A stretch of 35,646 nt of DNA, taken from the NCBI GenBank assembly GCA_017624275.1, contig JAGANG010000050.1:1-35646 (forward strand). The letters run 5' to 3'. The notes beneath the pieces were generated by a model. That model was not told the origin of the DNA. It ran no database searches and saw only the letters and a program-made list of their open reading frames with translations. Positions 8,352 to 16,653 of the stretch are shown one piece after another. Made by a program: the position numbers and the translations under genes. This DNA is from Spirochaetales bacterium. Lineage in GTDB: Bacteria; Spirochaetota; GWE2-31-10. The first letter of the stretch is position 1. Every line of letters starts with the position of its first letter.

Positions 8352-10055
8352 ATGAAGCAATTATGGTTTATTTTTATTCTTATACTTACTCTTTCATCTT
8401 GTGCTATCGAGAAAATAACAGAGTTAGTTTCTGACGGGCGTGAAATAAAAACTCCCGAATGGAAAGTTGATTATGAATTGCCTATACTCAAAAAATCAAT
8501 CGTAATGTCTGATTTTGTTGATGTGGGAGCTTTTTTAAAAGATTTGCAACATCGTGATGAAGATTCAATAAAAGAGAAAAATTCCGGGCTTATTTATATG
8601 GAAATTGAACCGGTTAAAATCTCTACGGAAGATTTGGATATTGATTCTAACGTAACGGAACTTTTGGATAATAAAGAACCGCTTACTTGGCCGCTTCCTT
8701 TGCAGATTTTCGAATCTCCGCAAGTTATGGAAACATCATTTCCGAGTATCAGAATGGATATGGATAAAGACGGTATTGATGATTTGATATTAGACAGACT
8801 TCAATCAAATGACGGATATTTAAAAATTAAAGCAGAGATTTCTATAACAGATTCTGAAGGTAATAAACATAATGCAACAAAGGAAGAATACTTTGTTGAT
8901 GATTTACCGGTTTTTAAAATTTCGGAAATAATCGTATGTGATAAAAAATTCACTTTTGACGAAGCTGTCTATGATGAAGATGAAAAATGTTTAGTTTTCA
9001 CTCCTAAAGGATTTTTGTCAGACTGGAATACTCCGTTGACCCCGGCTAAAGTAAATCCCGAGGATCCGTTTTGTATCGATTATGCTTTTAAATTTAAATT
9101 ACCGGAAAAGTCTCTTTCTGTCCGTGGAAAAGGATTTGATTTTATAAATAACCTTATCGAGGAAAATGCGCATCAAAATTCTAAAGCCCGCAGTACTGCC
9201 AGATCAAAATATTCAAGACGTAGCAATTCAGGATTTGATTTAGCTAAAATAAAAGAAATGCTTAATGAGAACGGCGGCGGTGTAGAAGGACTTGAAGCTT
9301 TAATAAAAGATGAAGGCGTAAGTGTAAAAGATATTGCAGATGCTTATCAAAACGAAAGTTCCGACGGAATTAATGAATTGCTTGAAGATATCGGAGATGT
9401 TTCTATTGTCGATGTTCTTGCTTCAGATACAATTACCGAAAATATCGAAGATTTTACAGATTTAATCAAAGATTATGACATGGGAGACGGAAAAACTCTC
9501 GGAGATATTACTGCAAGTGAAAATCTGGCAGGATTGAGTGAGTTTTTTAATTTTCATAAAAATCATGCAATTAAAGAATTGGAAGTTACTTTCTCGGTAG
9601 AAATAAATCTGGGAGACAGTTTTATTATTGTAGGAAGATTTATTAATGATTTTACGGCAATTTCAATGAAAGAAAGCGATATGCCGGAATTACCGTTGTC
9701 TAGTATAGGAAAAATACTTAAAGAAATAAAAATTGATGCAGATATAAATAACACCTTTTCATTTCCGGTCGAATTGAGAAATCCTCACTTAAAAGATAAA
9801 GATACCGGAAGTATTACTCCGATATTGTTTAACGGTAAAGAAGGTGATTTTCAATTAGCACCTTACGCAGAAAAAAAATACAAGTTAGAATTTTCTAAAT
9901 CTCTGGCAGAATTAGGCGACTCGGATTTATTACTTGACGTAATAATACCGAAAGGTTCGGAATGTGCCGTAAGTTTGAATACTGATTTCGGGCTGGATAT
10001 GAACATTATTGCAGCCGGTTATGCTTCCGTAGAGACCAATTCTTTGGGAGAATAA
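8352..10055 (+). CDS. Treponemal-type lipoprotein of unknown function
   Basis: This 567-residue protein carries a lipoprotein signal ending in LSSC (probable lipidated Cys17). The start follows AAGGGAAA in the gap after the radical SAM gene. The mature part looks mainly beta-rich from 20 to 270. A basic, Ser/Arg-rich stretch (about 272-295) follows, then an acidic helical segment (about 295-400), and a second beta-rich part to the end. I recognise no named domain. It lies directly before a beta-barrel protein with a 3-base gap, so a periplasmic or outer-membrane partnership is a reasonable inference. Confidence 0.75.
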   Translation: MKQLWFIFILILTLSSCAIEKITELVSDGREIKTPEWKVDYELPILKKSIVMSDFVDVGAFLKDLQHRDEDSIKEKNSGLIYMEIEPVKISTEDLDIDSNVTELLDNKEPLTWPLPLQIFESPQVMETSFPSIRMDMDKDGIDDLILDRLQSNDGYLKIKAEISITDSEGNKHNATKEEYFVDDLPVFKISEIIVCDKKFTFDEAVYDEDEKCLVFTPKGFLSDWNTPLTPAKVNPEDPFCIDYAFKFKLPEKSLSVRGKGFDFINNLIEENAHQNSKARSTARSKYSRRSNSGFDLAKIKEMLNENGGGVEGLEALIKDEGVSVKDIADAYQNESSDGINELLEDIGDVSIVDVLASDTITENIEDFTDLIKDYDMGDGKTLGDITASENLAGLSEFFNFHKNHAIKELEVTFSVEINLGDSFIIVGRFINDFTAISMKESDMPELPLSSIGKILKEIKIDADINNTFSFPVELRNPHLKDKDTGSITPILFNGKEGDFQLAPYAEKKYKLEFSKSLAELGDSDLLLDVIIPKGSECAVSLNTDFGLDMNIIAAGYASVETNSLGE

Positions 10056-10058
10056 ATT

Positions 10059-11504
10059 ATGTGTAATATGAAAAAGTCATTATGCATTTTATTTTTTATA
10101 TTTTATATATTTTCGTTTGCAAATGCGATTCCGTCTTCTTGGCAATCGGCTTTTTCATTGGGAATGAGCGGTTCACACAGTGCCGTTGCATCGGGACTCG
10201 AGGCTTTAACATACAATCCGGCAGGAATATCAACAACTCCTTATCGATTCGGAGTAAATCTGTTCGGGAATTTTACATTTGACTTAATGACAAATTTTTT
10301 CAGTGTTTATGACTTTGTTGAAGTTCTTGAAACATTGAAGTCAGACAATCCAAGCGTTGATGATTTTTTCTCAAGACAGCTGGATTGGATGTCTCCGGAC
10401 GGAGTTAGCTTGACATCTGCAATGTCATTATCTTTTTTCTCTTTTTATGCCAAATTGCAATCTTTTTATATAGGTTTCTCACTTGATAATAAAATCTTTG
10501 CAGATGTCACAGTGGGAAAAGATTTATTCCTGGGAATTTTTGATAAACTTTCGCTGGTACAGCCATTGAACGAAAAATTTTACGGGCGTTTCATGTGGTA
10601 TCAAGATTTTAAATTTGCCCTTTCGACAAAAATTCCAAAAGCAGAAAAACTTTTACCTATCAGAGGACTTTATGCCGGTATAAGCGGACATTTTTATTTA
10701 CCTATCATTTATACCTCGTTCTATTCTGACCTTTCATTGCATACCGGTGATACAGACGAGAAAAACGGACTTTATCAATACGCACTTGATATAAAGTGTG
10801 ATTTTGTCTACGGTTCGGTGTTGGGTAAGCATGTATTTAAGAATGTGCAATTACCGGAAATAGACGGATTAGATTTACAAAGTATTCTTGAAAACGGCGG
10901 TAACTTCGGAATGGGTATCGGAGTAGATTTGGGAATATTAGCTGATATTAACAAATATATAAAAATCGGGTTCAGTGTTACCGACTTGGGATTTATGTTT
11001 TATGCCGGCAGTCAACGAACCGATATTGATACAAACGTAGTTCTTGATATGTTAAAAGCTACAGAAATTATAGATTCACTGAAAAATGTTATAAAAGACT
11101 TTGATAATGCAAGAGACACAAAAGATTTTGAATTTTTTATGCCGTTGACTGCATTTCATTTAGGATTTTCAGTTAATCCTCTTCATCGAAGTGACATCAC
11201 CATAACATTACCGTTGAGTTTTACCGTGGGAGATTTTTATTCTGTTCAATTCGGTGGTTTACCTACTTTTGAACTTTCTACAGGAATAGAAATAATGCCG
11301 ATTTTCTACTGGTTTGACTTTCCGTTAAGATTATCAGTCGGTTTTTCATCTGCAAGCGGATTTTACACAGGATTGGGATTTGGTGTACATTTAGGTGCGT
11401 GCCAATTAGAAGTCGGCGTAAAAGGATTGGAAGCATTATTTATGACTCCACCATGGACTGGAAGAGATTTTGCGGTTGGTTGTTCGGTAAATTTCACTTT
11501 TTAA
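10059..11504 (+). CDS. Outer-membrane beta-barrel protein, FadL/UPF0164-like
   Basis: This 481-residue protein has a cleavable signal peptide ending near ANA (residues 21-23). The start is ATG 10059, with GGGAG eight bases upstream; the next ATG (10068) is too far away. The early mature sequence contains SAVASGLEALTYNPAG, the conserved N-terminal pattern of FadL/PorV-like barrels. The chain then alternates in amphipathic beta strands, with many aromatic residues and Gly, and ends in a Phe (NFTF), as outer-membrane barrels do. Treponemes have several FadL/UPF0164 paralogues. The ligand is unknown. It is the last gene of the radical SAM-lipoprotein-barrel operon. Confidence 0.75.
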   Translation: MCNMKKSLCILFFIFYIFSFANAIPSSWQSAFSLGMSGSHSAVASGLEALTYNPAGISTTPYRFGVNLFGNFTFDLMTNFFSVYDFVEVLETLKSDNPSVDDFFSRQLDWMSPDGVSLTSAMSLSFFSFYAKLQSFYIGFSLDNKIFADVTVGKDLFLGIFDKLSLVQPLNEKFYGRFMWYQDFKFALSTKIPKAEKLLPIRGLYAGISGHFYLPIIYTSFYSDLSLHTGDTDEKNGLYQYALDIKCDFVYGSVLGKHVFKNVQLPEIDGLDLQSILENGGNFGMGIGVDLGILADINKYIKIGFSVTDLGFMFYAGSQRTDIDTNVVLDMLKATEIIDSLKNVIKDFDNARDTKDFEFFMPLTAFHLGFSVNPLHRSDITITLPLSFTVGDFYSVQFGGLPTFELSTGIEIMPIFYWFDFPLRLSVGFSSASGFYTGLGFGVHLGACQLEVGVKGLEALFMTPPWTGRDFAVGCSVNFTF

Positions 11505-11543
11505 AAAAAAGTAGAAAAAAATCTGAAAGTTTGTAGTTATAAT

Positions 11544-11600
11544 AAAAAAATAAGTGTTTATATATATGTAGATAATTTATATATAAACACTTATTTTTTT
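11544..11600. terminator. Perfect 23-bp inverted repeat, terminator-like, abutting the next ribosome binding site
   Basis: The arms 11544-11566 and 11578-11600 are perfect complements around an 11-base loop. They begin with seven As and end with seven Ts, so the structure could terminate in either direction. The final T is directly followed by the GGAG of the TPR lipoprotein gene. Confidence 0.7.
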
Positions 11601-11610
11601 GGAGTCGATT

Positions 11611-12291
11611 ATGAAAATTTTATCAAAACTTATTTTGTTTACATTACTGTCTTCTGTAGTAATTTCTTGCAGTCCCGACAGATTAAAACCGATTCGTAAA
11701 CTGGCAAGATCACAAAATTTAGAAAAGAAAGAAGAAGCCGCATTATTATACAAAGAAGCAGTTTCTACTCTCGTAAATGCTTATTCATCATCTGCCGGAT
11801 TGAACAAAACCATAGGCAAACAATTATTAATAAAAGGAGCTTATGAAAAAGCACTGGAACATTTGGAGCAATCACGTGATATTATAAATAATGATTTTGA
11901 AACATATCATTGTATTGCAATCTGTCATGTAAATTTATACAAAATCAATCGTAATAAAGAACATTTAATTAAAGCAAAAGAAAACTACAAATATGCATTG
12001 AATATCAGTCCGGACAGACCGGGAGTTTTGTATGACTATGCACAACTTTTAGTATTCGGAACCGAAGAATACCAAGAAGCCGTAAATATTTTGACACACT
12101 ACATTTATAAATTAAAAACTCAGGATAAAAACGGATATTTCTTATTGGGACGTTCATTATTTTTACTTGGTGAATATGACAAAGCTTATGAAGTTTATTC
12201 ATCAATTTATAATTTTGAAAAAGAACTCACTGCCGAAGAAAAAACAAGTCTTGATGGTTTTATAGCAGAAACATTAAATAAAAAACGATAG
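11611..12291 (+). CDS. TPR-repeat lipoprotein
   Basis: This 226-residue protein starts at ATG 11611, six bases after GGAG. A start four codons earlier lies inside the T run of the hairpin and is unlikely. The signal peptide ends VVISC, so Cys20 is the likely lipid anchor. From about residue 50, helical repeats with TPR spacing are visible. Segments such as GAYEKALEHLEQS, HLIKAKENYKYALNISP and GEYDKAYEVYSSI carry the typical Gly/Tyr/Ala/Pro positions. It probably holds about four TPRs and acts as a periplasmic scaffold; its partner is unknown. dprA follows after 8 bases. Confidence 0.75.
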   Translation: MKILSKLILFTLLSSVVISCSPDRLKPIRKLARSQNLEKKEEAALLYKEAVSTLVNAYSSSAGLNKTIGKQLLIKGAYEKALEHLEQSRDIINNDFETYHCIAICHVNLYKINRNKEHLIKAKENYKYALNISPDRPGVLYDYAQLLVFGTEEYQEAVNILTHYIYKLKTQDKNGYFLLGRSLFLLGEYDKAYEVYSSIYNFEKELTAEEKTSLDGFIAETLNKKR

Positions 12292-12299
12292 GGAAAAAA

Positions 12300-13169
12300 A
12301 TGCATACTATTCATGATATCGCACTGTCGATGGAATTTCTGACGCCGTCAGATCGTCGTAAATTGTTTGAATATTTCGGTAATTCAGAACAAATATACAC
12401 AGAACCGCTTTTGAAAATACAACGTATATTAGGGAAAAGACGGACACTTCATCCGGAATTTGTAGAAGAAGCAAAGAAGATAAACGATTTTATTTTACGT
12501 TCTGGAATTCAAGTTTTAAGGTTTGACGATGTGATTTTTCCATTGCAATTGAAGTGTTTCGATGATTATCCGTTTATGATATTTTTACGCGGCGACAGAA
12601 ATTTACTTTCTTACAAAATGGCTGCTGTAATAGGAACACGAAAACCGTCTGAAATCGGGAGTGAAGTTGCTTGTACGATGGTTCAAACTTTAAAGCCGTT
12701 TAATTACGCTGTTGTTTCCGGATTGGCAAAAGGAATAGATTCTATTGCTCATCAAGCGGCTCTTGATATAAAAATACCGACAATCGGCATTTTAGGCTGC
12801 GGGATTGATATGATTTACCCCAAAGAATCTAGGCAACTTGCCGTAAAAATGATTGAATCCGGAAATCTGTTAATTTCCGAGTATCCGCCCGGCAGCCGTC
12901 CGCATCGCTGGCATTTTCCGGAAAGAAATCGTCTGATTGCTGCATTATCATCGATTGTTTTACTGGTAGAGGCTCCGACAACTCATTCCGGAACAATAAT
13001 TACGGCATACAAAGCCATAGAATATGGGAAAACACTGGGCGTTTATTTACCAGCAGAAGACAAAAAAGAATATTTTTGCGGCAATATTACATTTTTAAAT
13101 GATGAAGCCGGATTTCCGTTGCGAAACAGAGAAGATTTAAAAATGATGTTAGAAAATAACGAATTCTAA
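12300..13169 (+). CDS. dprA: DNA-processing protein DprA (Smf), short form
   Basis: DprA binds single-stranded DNA during natural transformation and loads RecA. The 289 residues contain a short helical N-terminal part and then the Rossmann-like DprA core. Diagnostic motifs are AVIGTRKPSEIG, SGLAKGIDSIAHQAAL, ILGCGIDMIYP, ISEYPPG and FPERNRLIAALS. The protein ends soon after the core, so the C-terminal winged-helix found in many DprA proteins is absent. The ribosome binding site is weak (AGGGA). It follows the TPR lipoprotein by 8 bases and is probably cotranscribed with it. No other competence gene is in the window. Confidence 0.92.
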   Translation: MHTIHDIALSMEFLTPSDRRKLFEYFGNSEQIYTEPLLKIQRILGKRRTLHPEFVEEAKKINDFILRSGIQVLRFDDVIFPLQLKCFDDYPFMIFLRGDRNLLSYKMAAVIGTRKPSEIGSEVACTMVQTLKPFNYAVVSGLAKGIDSIAHQAALDIKIPTIGILGCGIDMIYPKESRQLAVKMIESGNLLISEYPPGSRPHRWHFPERNRLIAALSSIVLLVEAPTTHSGTIITAYKAIEYGKTLGVYLPAEDKKEYFCGNITFLNDEAGFPLRNREDLKMMLENNEF

Positions 13170-13186
13170 TCTTCTAAAATAAAGCG

Positions 13187-13258
13187 AAAAAGATTGCAGT
13201 GTATTTCAAAAAATTATTTTCAATATTTGGAAATATACTGCAATTAAATAATCTTTTT
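13187..13258. terminator. Bidirectional terminator between dprA and the convergent membrane protein gene
   Basis: The stem TTGCAGTGTATTTC (13194-13207)/GAAATATACTGCAA (13230-13243) has one G-T wobble. It is enclosed by AAAAAGAT (13187-13194) and ATCTTTTT (13251-13258), giving T runs on both strands. It lies exactly between the two convergent genes. Confidence 0.75.
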
Positions 13259-13271
13259 ACCATCAGTCTAT

Positions 13272-13769
13272 CTACACAAAATATTCATCTTGATTTTCTT
13301 GCAATGTTTCATTCAATCTTTCTTTGCGTGCTATTCGCTTTGGATCTCGTGTTACTGTTTTTACAGCCGCAACAATTTGAAAAACATCTGCAATTATTCC
13401 CAACGTCATCGCTGTCACACCGGCTATTAAATACAGAATAAATAAAAAATACGAGATTTCTGCACTGAACATATATTTGAATAAAATATTCCCATGAAAA
13501 TCTTGCAGATAAAACAAGGCAAACAACACTGACAAAAAGCATAATATTCGCATTACTTTGACATTATACAAAACATGAAATGTAAAATATAATCCCAACA
13601 CAATTGAATACATGAATATAAAAGAAATCTTCAATGGAGCATTGAATATATGAATAATATCCGAAATATAAAAACTTATACTGTAAGTCAGTTGCAGTAA
13701 TACAGACGTAACATAAAATAACATAAAGAATTTTAAAATATCAAAAATCTGCTGTTTTACTGTTTTCAT
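13272..13769 (-). CDS. Small integral membrane protein of unknown function
   Basis: This 165-residue protein has four or five hydrophobic segments (about 10-30, 45-65, 72-90, 98-130). A basic C-terminal tail (KTVTRDPKRIARKERL) is probably cytoplasmic. I recognise no family. The start has GAGGAG overlapping the stop of avtA, which ends only 3 bases upstream, so its translation is probably coupled to avtA. It is the last gene of the nadC-nadB operon. Confidence 0.65.
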   Translation of the reverse strand: MKTVKQQIFDILKFFMLFYVTSVLLQLTYSISFYISDIIHIFNAPLKISFIFMYSIVLGLYFTFHVLYNVKVMRILCFLSVLFALFYLQDFHGNILFKYMFSAEISYFLFILYLIAGVTAMTLGIIADVFQIVAAVKTVTRDPKRIARKERLNETLQENQDEYFV

Positions 13770-13772
13770 GAC

Positions 13773-15032
13773 TTATTCTCCTCTGTAAAGTTTTGTAACT
13801 TCCTCCGCTAAAATTTTTATCCCTTTTTCCAATAATGCTGAATCTTGTGAAAAAGTAATACGAATGCATTCATTTTTCATTTCTGAATTTTCTTCACATC
13901 CCGGAAAGAAATAACAGCCGGGAATAATATAAACATTTCTTGATTTTAAACGTCGGTACAATTCATAATTGTTGATTGGTAAATTAGGAAACCACAACCA
14001 TAAGAAAAAAGCTCCCTCATTTTCATGTACATAATACGGTAAATCATCGGGGAAATAACGCCTAATCAATTCTAAAGCTTCTTGTGAGCGTTTTTTATAA
14101 AAAGGCGTAATAATATTTTCTGACAGTTCTGTTATTTTATTTTTCGCAAAAAACTTATTTGTCAAAACCTGCCCGAAGGTTCCGCTTGCCAAGTTTACAA
14201 CTGCATTTATATTGGAAATCATGTTAATAATTTCTTCATCTGCCACAATTATTCCGGTACGCAATGACGGCAAGCCTAATTTTGACAAGCTAAACGAATG
14301 AATTATGTTTTTATCAAACAATGTTTTTGTTTTACGAAATAAGATTCCCGGGAAAGGCTCGCCGTAGGCATTATCAATAATCAACGGAATATCATGTTCT
14401 TTTGCCAAAGCCAACAATTGTTCCATCTCTTCATCCGTAATTACATTTCCTGTCGGATTTGTAGGACGAGTAACACAAATTGCTCCAATGCTTTCATCTA
14501 TTTTTAATGCATCAAAATCTACACGATATTTAAAACTGTGTTTTCCCGTATATTCGATTTTAGGAAGATAAGAACGCAAAGTATCTTCTTCAAGGGTTTG
14601 ATCCGCATAACCGATATACTCCGGCACCATAGGAAACAAAATTTTCTTTTTACTGCCGTCCGGAAATTTTCCGGAAAACATATTTAACAAGTAGAAAAAA
14701 GCATTTTGACTGCCGTTTGTAATCGCTACATTGTTGCGAGTAATATTCCAACCGAATGTCCGCTGAAAATATTTTGCTACATCTTGCAAAAAATCTTCGT
14801 TTCCCTGAGGACTGTCGTAAGAACTTATAATTTTACTAAAACGATTTAAATCAGAAACTTCATTTAACAGGGAATGAAAAACTTCTTGCATTTCTTGAAT
14901 TTTGGCAGGATTTCCGCCGCCCATAAGAATTACTTCTCCCGGTTTTTGCATTGCATCACCGATATCATTCATCAATTCACCTATTCCGGTTACTTTCCCT
15001 ATTTTCTTACCGAATGAAGAAATCTGAAACAT
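13773..15032 (-). CDS. avtA: Valine-pyruvate aminotransferase
   Basis: This 419-residue fold-type I PLP enzyme would exchange amino groups between valine and pyruvate (alanine/valine interconversion). It is close in sequence to E. coli AvtA throughout. Shared blocks are GGGNPAKIQEMQ, TNGSQNAFFYL, PEYIGYAD, VTRPTNPTGNVITDEE and DNAYGEPFPGI. The PLP lysine is K251 in SLSKLGLPSLRTG. The start has TAGGAG about eight bases upstream. It lies 17 bases after the solute-binding lipoprotein gene. The substrate preference is inferred from homology; related aminotransferases are broad. Confidence 0.88.
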   Translation of the reverse strand: MFQISSFGKKIGKVTGIGELMNDIGDAMQKPGEVILMGGGNPAKIQEMQEVFHSLLNEVSDLNRFSKIISSYDSPQGNEDFLQDVAKYFQRTFGWNITRNNVAITNGSQNAFFYLLNMFSGKFPDGSKKKILFPMVPEYIGYADQTLEEDTLRSYLPKIEYTGKHSFKYRVDFDALKIDESIGAICVTRPTNPTGNVITDEEMEQLLALAKEHDIPLIIDNAYGEPFPGILFRKTKTLFDKNIIHSFSLSKLGLPSLRTGIIVADEEIINMISNINAVVNLASGTFGQVLTNKFFAKNKITELSENIITPFYKKRSQEALELIRRYFPDDLPYYVHENEGAFFLWLWFPNLPINNYELYRRLKSRNVYIIPGCYFFPGCEENSEMKNECIRITFSQDSALLEKGIKILAEEVTKLYRGE

Positions 15033-15049
15033 AAAATTCTCCTAAAAAA

Positions 15050-16636
15050 CTATTGAGGTTCAATCACTGATTTAAAAATCATTTTTAAAGTCAACGAATC
15101 ACAGAAATAATCATAATCCGGCTGATAATAAAAGTTTGAGATTTTTGCATTCATAAAGAAATAATTTTTCTGTGCAAAAACCGGCGAAAATTGCCATTTA
15201 AAATTAAAAGTCTTTCTTTTTGCCGATTCATTACTTCCGCCTACTGTAGCAGCAAATTGTGATTCTGTAAAAAGCTTATTCACATTCCACGTTTTCGGGA
15301 ATAAATCATATTCAAACAGTACGATGTCATAATCTTTTTTATAAAAAATTGTATCTACAAAATCTTCCGTATTTTCCACTCGGACAATATTGTAATTCAA
15401 ACTGTTTGAATCCAGTACAATCTTTAATGTCTTTTCTATTTCATCCGTAAGTTTACCGGCAAAAAGAACAATTTTTAAAATCATAGGTTTGTTATCAAAA
15501 CCAAACTTTCCGTTATCATCAGTAAACAATTGTTTTGGTACAGGCGGCTTTGTAAAAAGTGTATTTTCATAAATTCCGGATAATGCGGTAAATTTTGGAT
15601 TTTCATCTGTAATACTTCCCAGTACTCCGGCAATAAAACTGCAAACCCCGTCATTTTTCATATATGCAGAACTTCCGTCATTAAAATTATTATAAGCCGT
15701 AACAATTCTGTTATTTTTATATCCGGTATCAACAACACGTTTTTTACCTTCCATTCCTTGCATTACAACTGACAGAAGTTCAAATTCTCCGTCGAGTCCC
15801 TCAAATATATCCACTTCATCCGCCATAAATTGACGAATCAATTCTTCACGATTCGGAATATATTTCAAAACTATTTGTTCCGTATAAGGAAATGAATTGC
15901 CCAGAGAATCCTCACGTTGGTAATAAGGATTGGCACGTAATGTATATTTTTCCGTATTAATTTCTGAAATCATATATGCACCGGATGAAGTAAAAGTTAA
16001 ACTTTCGGAAATAGCGTTAAAATCCGCAATTCTTTGAATTTCTTCTTTTTTTATTACCGGGAAATTAACAAGACGTTCCAATACAAAAGGATCGGCTTTA
16101 GAAAATGACAAAGTAATTTGAGTATCGGTTGTAGAATCTATATTTACGTCATTTCCGGGCATAAGAAATTCTGCTCCGATTTTTGTAGTTTTGAGAATAT
16201 TTTTTAAGAAAAGAAAATCAGCTTCTATGTCGGCAATCGTAACATCACTTCCGTCTGAAAACTTTCTGTTTTTATCAAGAGTAAAAACAATATTCTGCAA
16301 GTTTGAAGAAACAGTAACCGATTCGGCAATATTTCCTACAATTTTTCCTGATGTAGGATTACGAAAAACTAAAGTTCCCATTGTCGCCTGTTTGATAAAC
16401 TTTTCCATATCATTAGAAGCAAAAAAAGGATTTATCCCGTTAGCTATATTTTGAAATGCAAATACCAATTCCGAAGCAATATTTGCTTTGATAGGAATTT
16501 CAGAATATTCCTTAGAAATTTTATATGCAATATCAGTTTTATCTTCCTTGTAAAAAGCTGTATTTCTGTTTTTGTTTTCGCATGATAAACATAAGGCAAA
16601 AATTACAATAAATAATGAACTAAATATTTTTTTCAT
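15050..16636 (-). CDS. Extracellular solute-binding lipoprotein, family 5 (peptide/nickel type)
   Basis: This 528-residue protein has a lipoprotein signal ending LCLSC (Cys19). The mature part fits the SBP_bac_5 fold. GTLVFRNPTSGKIVGNIAES, the FTLDKNRKFSDGSDVTIADI block and SGAYMISEINTEKYTLRANP are typical of OppA/DppA-like proteins that bind peptides or small ligands for ABC importers. No permease or ATPase gene is beside it, so it is an orphan binding protein. It sits inside the NAD operon, 17 bases after nadB. The ligand is unknown; a role in pyridine or amino-acid uptake is conjecture. Confidence 0.85.
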   Translation of the reverse strand: MKKIFSSLFIVIFALCLSCENKNRNTAFYKEDKTDIAYKISKEYSEIPIKANIASELVFAFQNIANGINPFFASNDMEKFIKQATMGTLVFRNPTSGKIVGNIAESVTVSSNLQNIVFTLDKNRKFSDGSDVTIADIEADFLFLKNILKTTKIGAEFLMPGNDVNIDSTTDTQITLSFSKADPFVLERLVNFPVIKKEEIQRIADFNAISESLTFTSSGAYMISEINTEKYTLRANPYYQREDSLGNSFPYTEQIVLKYIPNREELIRQFMADEVDIFEGLDGEFELLSVVMQGMEGKKRVVDTGYKNNRIVTAYNNFNDGSSAYMKNDGVCSFIAGVLGSITDENPKFTALSGIYENTLFTKPPVPKQLFTDDNGKFGFDNKPMILKIVLFAGKLTDEIEKTLKIVLDSNSLNYNIVRVENTEDFVDTIFYKKDYDIVLFEYDLFPKTWNVNKLFTESQFAATVGGSNESAKRKTFNFKWQFSPVFAQKNYFFMNAKISNFYYQPDYDYFCDSLTLKMIFKSVIEPQ

Positions 16637-16653
16637 AAAACAGTCCTTGTTTT

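Noticed and set aside
13199-13441. Plus-strand reading frame of 80 codons after dprA
   Set aside because: It runs through the bidirectional terminator and antisense to the membrane protein gene, has no binding site and resembles no family.
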